Source: Bradyrhizobium frederickii
GTDB lineage: Bacteria; Pseudomonadota; Alphaproteobacteria; Rhizobiales; Xanthobacteraceae
NCBI RefSeq assembly: GCF_004570865.1
Contig: NZ_SPQS01000019.1
Coordinates: 1 to 64,000 of the forward strand
Length of the DNA stretch: 64,000 nucleotides
Direction: 5' to 3'
The notes beneath the pieces were generated by a model. It made no database searches. It was not told where the DNA came from and was given only the letters and a program-made list of their open reading frames with translations. The translations under genes were made by a program, and so were the position numbers. Shown piece after piece: positions 34,932 to 42,659 of this stretch. The stretch's first letter is position 1, and the number at the start of each line of letters is the position of its first letter.

Positions 34932-35633
34932 TCAGGCTTCCTTGAAACGATAGCCGACGCCGTACAGCGTCTCGATCATCTCGAACTCGTTGTCGACCAC
35001 CTTGAACTTCTTGCGCAGCCGCTTGATGTGGCTGTCGATGGTGCGGTCGTCGACATAGACCTGGTCGTCATAAGCGGCGTCCATCAGCGCGTTGCGGCTC
35101 TTCACCACGCCGGGCCGGGTCGCCAGCGCCTGCAGGATCAGGAATTCGGTGACGGTCAGCGTCACCGGCTCGTTCTTCCAGGTGCAGGTGTGCCGTTCCG
35201 GATCCATGCGCAGGAGGCCGCGATCGAGCGCCTTGGCGTCGTTCTCCTTCGGCGCGACGGTCGGGTCCTTCGGCGCCGAGCGGCGCAGCACCGCCTTGAC
35301 GCGCTCGACCAAGAGGCGCTGTGAAAACGGCTTGCGGATGAAATCGTCGGCGCCCATCTTGAGGCCGAACAGCTCGTCGATCTCCTCGTCCTTGGAGGTC
35401 AGGAAGATCACCGGCAGGTCGGATTTCTGCCGCAGGCGGCGTAGCGTCTCCATGCCGTCCATGCGCGGCATCTTGATGTCGAGGATGGCGAGATCGGGCT
35501 GGGTGGTGCGGAAACCGTCCAGCGCGGAGGCGCCGTCGGTGTAGGTCATGATGCGATAGCCTTCGGCTTCCAGCGCGATCGAGACGGATGTGAGAATGTT
35601 GCGGTCGTCGTCGACCAAAGCGATTGTGGGCAT
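34932..35633 (-). CDS. chvI: response regulator ChvI
   Basis: A 233-residue OmpR-type regulator. The receiver domain has DDD at residues 8-10, phosphoacceptor Asp52 (LAILDIKMPRMDG), and Thr/Lys switch residues (FLTSKDE, RKPF). The winged-helix domain (about 130-230) ends VGYRFKEA. MPTIALVDDD at 35633 is the usual start; the frame extends further upstream without family similarity. With ChvG it controls exopolysaccharide, acid tolerance and symbiosis or virulence genes. Confidence 0.96.
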   Translation of the reverse strand: MPTIALVDDDRNILTSVSIALEAEGYRIMTYTDGASALDGFRTTQPDLAILDIKMPRMDGMETLRRLRQKSDLPVIFLTSKDEEIDELFGLKMGADDFIRKPFSQRLLVERVKAVLRRSAPKDPTVAPKENDAKALDRGLLRMDPERHTCTWKNEPVTLTVTEFLILQALATRPGVVKSRNALMDAAYDDQVYVDDRTIDSHIKRLRKKFKVVDNEFEMIETLYGVGYRFKEA

Positions 35634-35875
35634 GAGCCTCTGCTTTCTGCTTTCCGTTTGGGTCGTGGCTTGAAAACGGCGAGCAATCCAGTGATGCGCC
35701 GCATACATGGGTGCCGAAGTCGGCAGTCGAACCTTGTCACCGAGCAATGCAAGCTGGGCTGAAGTGTGACCAAGTTCCACGAAACACGGCAGATTCGCCG
35801 CATGTCGACCCATAACCAGGCCCCCGTTTACCCGAAAAAAGGCCTCCATTGCAACCACCTGAGCCGAGAAAGCCG

Positions 35876-36625
35876 ATGCAACCGACCCCTGATTTCGACC
35901 CCGCAAAGCTCGCCAAATCCCTGCTGCGGCGATCGCGCCAGGGGGCCTTGGCCACCCTGATGGCCGGCAGCGGCGACCCCTATTGTTCCCTGGTCAATCT
36001 GGCCAGCCATCCCGACGGCTCGCCAATTCTGCTGATCTCAGGCCTTGCCGTGCATACAAGGAACATCCTTGCCGACAGCCGGGTCTCGCTGATGCTGGAC
36101 GAGCGGGCGGAAGGCGATCCGCTGGAAAGTGCCCGGATCATGCTGTCCGGCCGGGCGGAGCAGTCGGGCGCCGAGAAGGATTTGCTCCAGCGGCGGTATC
36201 TCAATGCCCATCCGTCGGCGGAAGGCTTTGTTTCCTTTAAGGATTTCTCATTCTTCCGGATCCGCCCCACCGGAACCCATCTGGTCGCCGGTTTCGGCCG
36301 GATCGTCGACCTCAAGCCAGCGCAGTTCCTGACGGACCTCAGCGGCGCCGAGGACCTGCTGGCGGCGGAGGAGGGCGCGGTCGCGCATATGAACGCCGAC
36401 CATCGGGAGACCATGGGCCTCTATGCGACCAAGCTCCTGGGTGCCGGCGCTGGCGACTGGCGCTGCACCGGCTGCGATCCGGAAGGTCTCGACATGCAGG
36501 ACGGCCAGATCGCGCTGCGGCTGGACTTCCCGGAGCGGGTGACCGACGGCACGGCGCTGCGCAAGATGCTGGTGCGCCTCGCTGGCGAAGCGCGCACGAA
36601 GATGGACCAGGGCGCAACCGCTTGA
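35876..36625 (+). CDS. HugZ-like / pyridoxamine-phosphate-oxidase-fold protein
   Basis: A 249-residue cytoplasmic protein. The N-terminal split-barrel (flavin/heme-binding PNPOx-like) domain includes LLRRSRQGALATL, SLVNLASHPDGSPILLIS and RVSLMLDER; the C-terminal DUF2470-like part has the AVAHMNADHRETMGLYA motif (His in HMNADH). HugZ relatives degrade heme or bind flavin. ATG at 35876 (an earlier TTG at 35849 is less likely). It is divergent from chvI (242 bp), and this gene and the next separate chvI from pckA. Confidence 0.87.
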   Translation: MQPTPDFDPAKLAKSLLRRSRQGALATLMAGSGDPYCSLVNLASHPDGSPILLISGLAVHTRNILADSRVSLMLDERAEGDPLESARIMLSGRAEQSGAEKDLLQRRYLNAHPSAEGFVSFKDFSFFRIRPTGTHLVAGFGRIVDLKPAQFLTDLSGAEDLLAAEEGAVAHMNADHRETMGLYATKLLGAGAGDWRCTGCDPEGLDMQDGQIALRLDFPERVTDGTALRKMLVRLAGEARTKMDQGATA

Positions 36626-36689
36626 ACGCCGCTACCGACCGCCGCGACCAATAACCGTGATGGTTTTCGGGCTCGCAGCGAGAGGGGTC

Positions 36690-39278
36690 ATGACGCGTCA
36701 ACGTTTGGCATGGACGGCGGCTCTCGCGCTCGCCATCACCACTTTGCTCGCCACGCCAGCTCTTGCGCAGAAAGGTCTCGCCGCGGAGAGCGCGCGGCTC
36801 AACGCGCTCATCGGTGCCGGAAAATATTCGGAAGCGCTGCCGTTGGCGCAGGCGATGGTCGCCAGCCTGGAGAAGGACAACGGCCGCGATCTCTCGGCCG
36901 CGCTGAACAATCTCGGCCAGGTCCATGCCGGTCAGGGGCGGGACGATCTGGCTGAGCCGCTCTACAAGCGCGCGATCGCACTCATGGAAAAATCGCTCGG
37001 CTCCGACAGCGCCCTGGTTGCGGCCGAGCTGACCAATCTTGCCGCGCTCTATCAGCGGCAGGGTCGCTTCGCAGAAGCCGAGCCGCTGTTCAAGCGTGCA
37101 CTTGCCGTGCGCGAGAAGGCGCTGCCGCGCGAGCATCCCGACGTCGGTCAATCCCTCAACAATATCGCCACGCTCTACGCCAAGCAGCAGCGTCCGGCCG
37201 ATGCCGAGCCGCTGTTCCGCCGTGCGCTCGCGATCTATCAGAAAGCTGCCGGGCCCGAGCATCCCGCGGTCGCCACGGTCCTGAACAACATCGGGCAGGT
37301 CGAGCGCGACCTCGATCGCGACGCCGATGCCGAAGCGCCGATCAGGCGCTCGCTCGCGATCCGCGAAAAGGTGCTGGGGCCTGAACACCCCGACGTCGCG
37401 CGCTCGCTCAACAATCTCGCCGGGCTCTACCAGCACCAGCAGCGTTTTGCCGATGCCGAGCCGGTGTATCGCCGTGCGCTGGCGATCCGCGAGCGTGCGC
37501 TCGGGCCTGATCACCCTGATGTTGCGACCTCGACGAGCAATCTCGCCGATTTCCTGCAGGCGACGGGACGGACGGCGGACGCCTTGCCGTTGGCGCAGAA
37601 GACGCTCGCGGCCAACCGCGCGCAGCTGCGCGTCGTGCTGCCGATCCTGTTCGCGGCACGGCAGCAATCGCTGCTTTCGAGCGAAAAGGCGCTCGACGAT
37701 GCGCTCGGTGCGATCCAGCGCGGCACGCAATCCTCTGCCGCTGCTGCCGTGAACAAGCTCGCGGTGCGGCTCGCCGCCGGCAGCGACCGGCTCGCCGAGC
37801 TCGTGCGCAAGGATCAGGATCTCGCGGCAGAGTCCGAAGCGCTCGACAAGGCGATTATCGCTGCGGTGTCGAAGCCATCGGCCCAGCGCGACCTCGCGGC
37901 CGAGCAGCGCAGCCGCGCGCGGATCGCGGTGATCGCGAGCGCGCGCAATGGATTGCAGAAGACGCTCGCCGTCGAGTTTCCCGACTATTCCTCGCTCGCC
38001 AACCCGCTGCCGCTGACCGTCAAGGACATTCAGCCGCTGCTGGCGTCCGACGAGGCGATGGTGATCTATTCCGTCGTCGACAGGCGGAGCTATGTCGTCG
38101 CGATCACGCGCGAGAGCGTCGACTGGAAAGAGATTCCGCTCGGAGCGGACGCGGTCGCACAGAAGGTTACGGCTTTCCGCAGAGGGCTCGATGTCGGCAA
38201 GGCGCGCGATGCATCCGGCAAATCCGGATTGTTCGACCTCGGTCTTGCCAACGAGCTCTACGTCGCGCTGCTCGGCCCGGTTGAGGCGTTGACCAAGGAC
38301 AAGCGCAACCTGCTGGTCGTGCCGTCGGCGGCATTGACCGCATTGCCGTTTCATCTGCTGGTCACGGAGAAGCCGCAGGCTGCAATCCCGGACCGCCTCG
38401 AGGGCTATCGCAGTGCTGCCTGGCTGCTGCGGCGTCAGGCTGTCTCGGTGCTGCCGTCGGTGATCAGCCTGAAATCGCTGCGCGCTTTCGCCCGCAGGGA
38501 TCAAAGCGTCAAGCCGATGACCGGTTTCGGCGATCCCGTGTTCAACCCTGCAGCCGAAGGGCCTTCCGACCGGCGCGCCGCGAACGGCAAGGTCGCCGCA
38601 CGCAGCATCGCGACGATCGCCTATGCCGACTTCTGGCGCGGCGCAGGCGTGGATCGTGCGCGGCTGGCGCAGGCACTGCCGCAGCTGCCCGATACCGCTG
38701 ATGAATTGAACGCGGTGGCGAGGGACGTCGGTGCTGCCGAGGCCGACATCCATCTCGGACGCGATGCCAGCGAAACGACGCTCAAGCGTGCAGCGCTTGC
38801 TCAATACGGCATCATCTACTTTGCCACCCACGGTCTCGTTGCCGGCGACGTCAAGGGATTGGGGGAGCCCTCGCTTGCGCTCTCCATCCCCGACCAGCCG
38901 ACGGAGCTCGACGATGGTCTTCTCACCGCGAGCGAAGTAGCCCAGCTCAAGCTCAACGCCGATTGGGTGGTGCTGTCCGCCTGCAACACCATCGCCGGCG
39001 ACAAGCCCGGCGCCGAGGCATTGTCGGGATTGGCGCGCTCGTTCTTCTACGCAGGGGCCCGCGCGCTCCTGGTCTCGCATTGGGCTGTGGATTCGGAAGC
39101 GGCCACCCGCCTGACCATCTCGACGTTCGAGCTGCTCAAGAACGAGCCAAAGATTGGTCGTGCCGAAGCCCTGCGCCGTGCGATGTTAACATTTGTTGAC
39201 GACACCTCCTCGCCGCGCAACGCCTACCCTGCGATGTGGGGCTCGTTCGCTCTGATCGGCGAAGGTGAGGTGAAATAA
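36690..39278 (+). CDS. exported TPR-CHAT (caspase-fold) protein
   Basis: An 862-residue protein. Signal peptide at 1-27 (TPALAQ). Six 42-residue tetratricopeptide repeats of the kinesin-light-chain type span about 70-330 (pattern LNNLA.LY...GR..AEPL..RAL.I.EK..G..HPDV). A helical linker follows, then a CHAT domain (about 480-860) with catalytic His714 in YFATHG and Cys765 in VLSACNT, so it should be an active cysteine protease. CHAT proteins can be separase-like proteases or part of defence systems (for example the Csm/Cas7-11 linked one), but those are cytoplasmic; here the signal peptide points to the periplasm. ATG at 36690 has GAGAGGGG before it. Partner unknown. Confidence 0.9.
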   Translation: MTRQRLAWTAALALAITTLLATPALAQKGLAAESARLNALIGAGKYSEALPLAQAMVASLEKDNGRDLSAALNNLGQVHAGQGRDDLAEPLYKRAIALMEKSLGSDSALVAAELTNLAALYQRQGRFAEAEPLFKRALAVREKALPREHPDVGQSLNNIATLYAKQQRPADAEPLFRRALAIYQKAAGPEHPAVATVLNNIGQVERDLDRDADAEAPIRRSLAIREKVLGPEHPDVARSLNNLAGLYQHQQRFADAEPVYRRALAIRERALGPDHPDVATSTSNLADFLQATGRTADALPLAQKTLAANRAQLRVVLPILFAARQQSLLSSEKALDDALGAIQRGTQSSAAAAVNKLAVRLAAGSDRLAELVRKDQDLAAESEALDKAIIAAVSKPSAQRDLAAEQRSRARIAVIASARNGLQKTLAVEFPDYSSLANPLPLTVKDIQPLLASDEAMVIYSVVDRRSYVVAITRESVDWKEIPLGADAVAQKVTAFRRGLDVGKARDASGKSGLFDLGLANELYVALLGPVEALTKDKRNLLVVPSAALTALPFHLLVTEKPQAAIPDRLEGYRSAAWLLRRQAVSVLPSVISLKSLRAFARRDQSVKPMTGFGDPVFNPAAEGPSDRRAANGKVAARSIATIAYADFWRGAGVDRARLAQALPQLPDTADELNAVARDVGAAEADIHLGRDASETTLKRAALAQYGIIYFATHGLVAGDVKGLGEPSLALSIPDQPTELDDGLLTASEVAQLKLNADWVVLSACNTIAGDKPGAEALSGLARSFFYAGARALLVSHWAVDSEAATRLTISTFELLKNEPKIGRAEALRRAMLTFVDDTSSPRNAYPAMWGSFALIGEGEVK

Positions 39279-39564
39279 GGAAGGCGCCGCGGCAATTGTG
39301 CGTCGCAATAACCTGACGTAACGCGCAAATGCGCATTTGGTTGCGCGATCATCGGCGATTTCGCGATGCGTCTGCTCAGAGCTGACATGCGCGACGTTTG
39401 GCGCGGTCCTTGAATAAACCAAATCCTGCGGGATCAGCTTGGCAACGCCAACGTTCATCATTATTAGGTCGTTCAGCCGAGGCCGAATGGCCCATTCATC
39501 ACGGTGGCCGCGACGGCGCCAAACTTGGTCCGCTGAATGTCGTGGGTTCTAGGAGGATTTTTTC

Positions 39565-41181
39565 GTGCAAGAGACGGGCGTGCGCAACGGTGCCTTCGGC
39601 GTCGACAAGTTCGGCTTAAAGAATCTCAAGAAGGTTCACTGGAACCTCGGTGCGCCGCAACTTTATCAATACTCGCTCGCGGCGGGCGAGGCGGTGCTGT
39701 CTGCTGACGGCGCGCTCTGCGCCGACACCGGCGAGTTCACCGGGCGCAGCCCGAAGGACAAGTTCACGGTGCGTGACGCCACCACCGACAAGAAGATGTG
39801 GTGGGCCGGCAACCAGTCCATCACCGCAGAGCAGTTCGAGACGCTCTATCAGGATTTCCTCAAGCACGCCGAAGGCAAGAAGCTGTTCGCGCAGGATCTC
39901 TACGGCGGTGCCGACCCCGCCTACCGGATCAAGACGCGCGTCTTCACCGAGCTTGCCTGGCACTCGCTGTTCATCCGTACGCTCTTGATCCGCCCCGAGG
40001 CGATCGAGCTGTCGACCTTCGTGCCGGAGCTCACCATCATCGACATGCCGAGCTTCCGCGCCGATCCTAAACGCCACGGCGTGCGCTCGGAGAACGTGGT
40101 CGCGATCGATTTCGCCCGCAAGATCGTCCTGATCGGCGGGTCTTATTATGCCGGCGAGATGAAGAAGTCGGTCTTCACCACGCTGAACTATTACCTGCCC
40201 GAGCGCGACGTGATGCCGATGCACTGCTCGGCCAATGTCGGCGCCAAGGGCGACACCGCGATCTTCTTCGGGCTGTCAGGCACCGGCAAGACCACGCTGT
40301 CGGCCGATCCCAACCGCACGCTGATCGGCGACGACGAGCACGGCTGGGGGCCGAACGGCGTCTTCAATTTCGAGGGCGGCTGCTATGCCAAGTGCATCAA
40401 GCTGTCGAAGGAAGCCGAGCCCGAGATCTACGCGGCCTCGACCCGCTTCGGCGCGGTGCTCGAGAATTGCGTGCTCGACGAGGACACCCGCGTCGTTGAT
40501 TTCGACGACGGCTCCAAGACCGAGAACACGCGCTCGGCCTATCCGCTCGACTTCATCCCGAACGCCTCGCGCACCGGCCGCGCGCCGCAGCCGAAGAACG
40601 TGGTGATGCTCGCCGCCGACGCCTTCGGCGTGCTGCCGCCGATCGCCAAGCTGTCGCCGGCGCAGGCGATGTATCACTTCCTGTCCGGCTACACCGCCAA
40701 GGTCGCGGGCACCGAGCGCGGTCTCGGCAACGAGCCGCAGCCGGAATTCTCGACCTGCTTCGGTTCGCCCTTCCTGCCGCTCGACCCCTCCGTCTACGGC
40801 AACATGCTGCGCGACCTCATCGCCCAGCACAATGTCGATTGCTGGCTGGTCAACACCGGCTGGACCGGCGGCAAGTACGGCACAGGCAGCCGCATGCCGA
40901 TCAAGGTGACCCGCGCGCTGCTCACCGCCGCGCTCGACGGAAGCTTGCGCAACGTCGAATTCCGCACCGACAAGTATTTCGGCTTCGCGGTCCCGACCGC
41001 GCTGCCCGGCGTGCCCAGCGAAATCCTCAACCCGGTCAACACCTGGAAGGACAAGGAGGAGTTCGACAAGACCGCCCGCGCGCTGGTCGGCATGTTCCAG
41101 AAGAACTTCGCCAAGTTCGAAGCCCAGGTCGACGCCGACGTGCGTGCCGCCGCGCCGGACGTGAAGCTCGCGGCGGAGTAG
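39565..41181 (+). CDS. pckA: phosphoenolpyruvate carboxykinase (ATP)
   Basis: A 538-residue enzyme that converts oxaloacetate and ATP to PEP in gluconeogenesis. The start is GTG at 39565, fixed by AGGAGG 8 nt upstream. Motifs are TGRSPKDKF (substrate binding), FGLSGTGKTTLS (P-loop), and the NWGPNG/EGGCYAKCI active-site region. Full length. Rhizobia need it for growth on dicarboxylates, hence in symbiosis. A strong terminator follows. In many Rhizobiales pckA is close to chvI; here two genes lie between them. Confidence 0.97.
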   Translation: MQETGVRNGAFGVDKFGLKNLKKVHWNLGAPQLYQYSLAAGEAVLSADGALCADTGEFTGRSPKDKFTVRDATTDKKMWWAGNQSITAEQFETLYQDFLKHAEGKKLFAQDLYGGADPAYRIKTRVFTELAWHSLFIRTLLIRPEAIELSTFVPELTIIDMPSFRADPKRHGVRSENVVAIDFARKIVLIGGSYYAGEMKKSVFTTLNYYLPERDVMPMHCSANVGAKGDTAIFFGLSGTGKTTLSADPNRTLIGDDEHGWGPNGVFNFEGGCYAKCIKLSKEAEPEIYAASTRFGAVLENCVLDEDTRVVDFDDGSKTENTRSAYPLDFIPNASRTGRAPQPKNVVMLAADAFGVLPPIAKLSPAQAMYHFLSGYTAKVAGTERGLGNEPQPEFSTCFGSPFLPLDPSVYGNMLRDLIAQHNVDCWLVNTGWTGGKYGTGSRMPIKVTRALLTAALDGSLRNVEFRTDKYFGFAVPTALPGVPSEILNPVNTWKDKEEFDKTARALVGMFQKNFAKFEAQVDADVRAAAPDVKLAAE

Positions 41182-41200
41182 TCGCTCTGTCTTCAACGAA

Positions 41201-41227
41201 AAGGGCGGCCGCAGGGCCGCCCTTTTT
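41201..41227 (+). terminator. Rho-independent terminator of pckA
   Basis: Stem GGGCGGCC/GGCCGCCC (8 bp perfect, 4-nt loop) preceded by A residues and followed by TTTTTG. It begins 20 bp after the pckA stop. Confidence 0.93.
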
Positions 41228-41260
41228 GTTTGTGGGCACGTCACTGGCCACACAACCGGT

Positions 41261-41399
41261 GTCGTCCTCGCGAACGCGGGGACCCATACCGCGTGATCTA
41301 TCGAGGGGGTGCAGAGCAAGTACCGGCGAAGAATGATCACTCCGAATCTTCGTCAAACTTCTCCCTGTGGTTATGGGTCCCCGCGTTCGCGGGGACGAC
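41261..41399. repeat. family C inverted repeat with conserved core, copy 2
   Basis: Arms GTCGTCCTCGCGAACGCGGGGA and TCCCCGCGTTCGCGGGGACGAC. The middle contains ACTCCGAATCTTCG (41339-41352), the reverse complement of the core in copy 1 at 15241, and CCTGTGGTTATGG, matching CCATAGCCACAGG. It ends 4 bp before the thioesterase stop. Confidence 0.88.
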
Positions 41400-41402
41400 A
41401 CC

Positions 41403-42218
41403 TCAGGCCTTGAAATACGCGATCTGCGTCGTGGTCGCGAGCAGCCGGCCGTTCGGCGACCACAGCTCGGCGTTCTGGTCGGCGTAGCTCTTGTGCATGA
41501 TCTTGGAATCCGCCGTCGCCAGCACGCGGGCGATGTCTTCGGCCGCGAGCTCCTCGCTGTCGGTGTGGAAATAGGTCGTCAGCGACACCGTGCCGAACGG
41601 CACCAGCTCGCGCCTTGCATGGAAGATGCGGCCGAAGAAGGCGTCTGACATCGACATCAGCGACAGCATGTCGAGCTTGCGCGGCGTGCGGTCGCTGATC
41701 CAGATCTTCGAATAGGTGCTGGCGGGCTCCGCCTGCTGCGGGCCGATCCGCATCTCGCCCTCGACGAAGCGGAGTTCATACTGATTGGCCCAGGACGCCG
41801 CGATCTTCGGAAACGGCATCGTCTCCTCGAACGGCTTTGCATCCGGATATTGCGCCACCCGGTGCTCCCAGGACGGTCGCCGCTCGGCGAACACCGCGGT
41901 GGCGAGGGTTGCGACCTCGCCGCCGCCCTGGCTGAGCTCGACGCTCCAGTGCTGGCTGGAGCGGTTGGCCTTGACCAGCCGCACGTCCAGGTCAAACGGT
42001 CCCTTGGCGATCGGCGCGCAGTAATTGACGGTGAGCGCCAGCGGATCGCCGGCGCGTTGCGGATGCTCGATCAGCGCACGCAAGATTGTCGCGGCCGTGG
42101 CGCCGCCGAACGGGCCGACAAAGGCCCAGTAATCGTCGCTGGTGTGCCCCTGCCAGCTGGAGTCACCGGCGGTGATGCGGGTGGCTTCGTCGAACGGGTG
42201 CGGGAGCTTGGCGTGCAT
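41403..42218 (-). CDS. acyl-CoA thioesterase-like protein (TesB/hotdog double domain)
   Basis: A 271-residue protein with two hotdog repeats: FVGPFGGATAATILRAL in the first and SDAFFGRIFHAR/SLTTYFHTDSEEL in the second. It fits the thioesterase-superfamily TesB-like type that hydrolyses acyl-CoA or acyl-ACP thioesters. ATG at 42218 is chosen because it gives the family N terminus and avoids overlapping the next gene. No signal peptide. It lies 5 bp downstream of the small orphan gene on the same strand, so the two may be one transcript. Confidence 0.85.
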   Translation of the reverse strand: MHAKLPHPFDEATRITAGDSSWQGHTSDDYWAFVGPFGGATAATILRALIEHPQRAGDPLALTVNYCAPIAKGPFDLDVRLVKANRSSQHWSVELSQGGGEVATLATAVFAERRPSWEHRVAQYPDAKPFEETMPFPKIAASWANQYELRFVEGEMRIGPQQAEPASTYSKIWISDRTPRKLDMLSLMSMSDAFFGRIFHARRELVPFGTVSLTTYFHTDSEELAAEDIARVLATADSKIMHKSYADQNAELWSPNGRLLATTTQIAYFKA

Positions 42219-42223
42219 GGGAA

Positions 42224-42592
42224 CTAGACCTTCACTACGCTTCCGTCCCAAAGACGAAATTCCATCGACTCATCATCGAGGCCATATTTTTGCGAACTCG
42301 CAAGATCGTCTGCCGGATCGTCTGTGACCCAGACATCCGCCACCGAGCCGCTTATGCGCTTCATTGCGATGACGCGTTCGCCGCTCTTTAGATCGGCAAC
42401 GAAGTCGTTGATGGCGGTCTCCTCATCCTTCCCAGAAAGACTGGCAAGGATGCTGCCGTGCGTGTGCCAGGGGAAGCCGTCGAAACCCAGCGTCCAGTCC
42501 CCGTCAGGACATATGACGAGCAATCGAAGCTGCCCATCCGGGCTCGTATACTCACCGACAGGCACGATCAACTCCGGCTTGAGAAAGCTCAA
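42224..42592 (-). CDS. orphan 122-residue protein, unknown function
   Basis: Small acidic protein (DDPADDL, GLDDESMEF) with aromatic-rich segments (GDWTLGFDGFPWHTHG). It has no signal peptide, membrane segment or family motif I recognise. The size, charge and isolated position resemble immunity proteins of toxin systems, but no toxin gene is nearby, so this is only a resemblance. It sits between glgP and the thioesterase gene, both on the same strand, 67 bp after the glgP stop. Codon use is less GC-biased than in its neighbours. Confidence 0.7.
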   Translation of the reverse strand: MSFLKPELIVPVGEYTSPDGQLRLLVICPDGDWTLGFDGFPWHTHGSILASLSGKDEETAINDFVADLKSGERVIAMKRISGSVADVWVTDDPADDLASSQKYGLDDESMEFRLWDGSVVKV

Positions 42593-42659
42593 ACCGTCAT
42601 ATGACGGCTATCCTGCCAAAGCAATTACCTCGGGGGTAGCGATTTCACCTCGCGGAAAA

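Noticed and set aside
36339..39080. 913-codon antisense frame opposite the HugZ-like and CHAT genes
   Set aside because: Arg/Gly/Gln-rich composition without any family, fully overlapped by well-supported genes.
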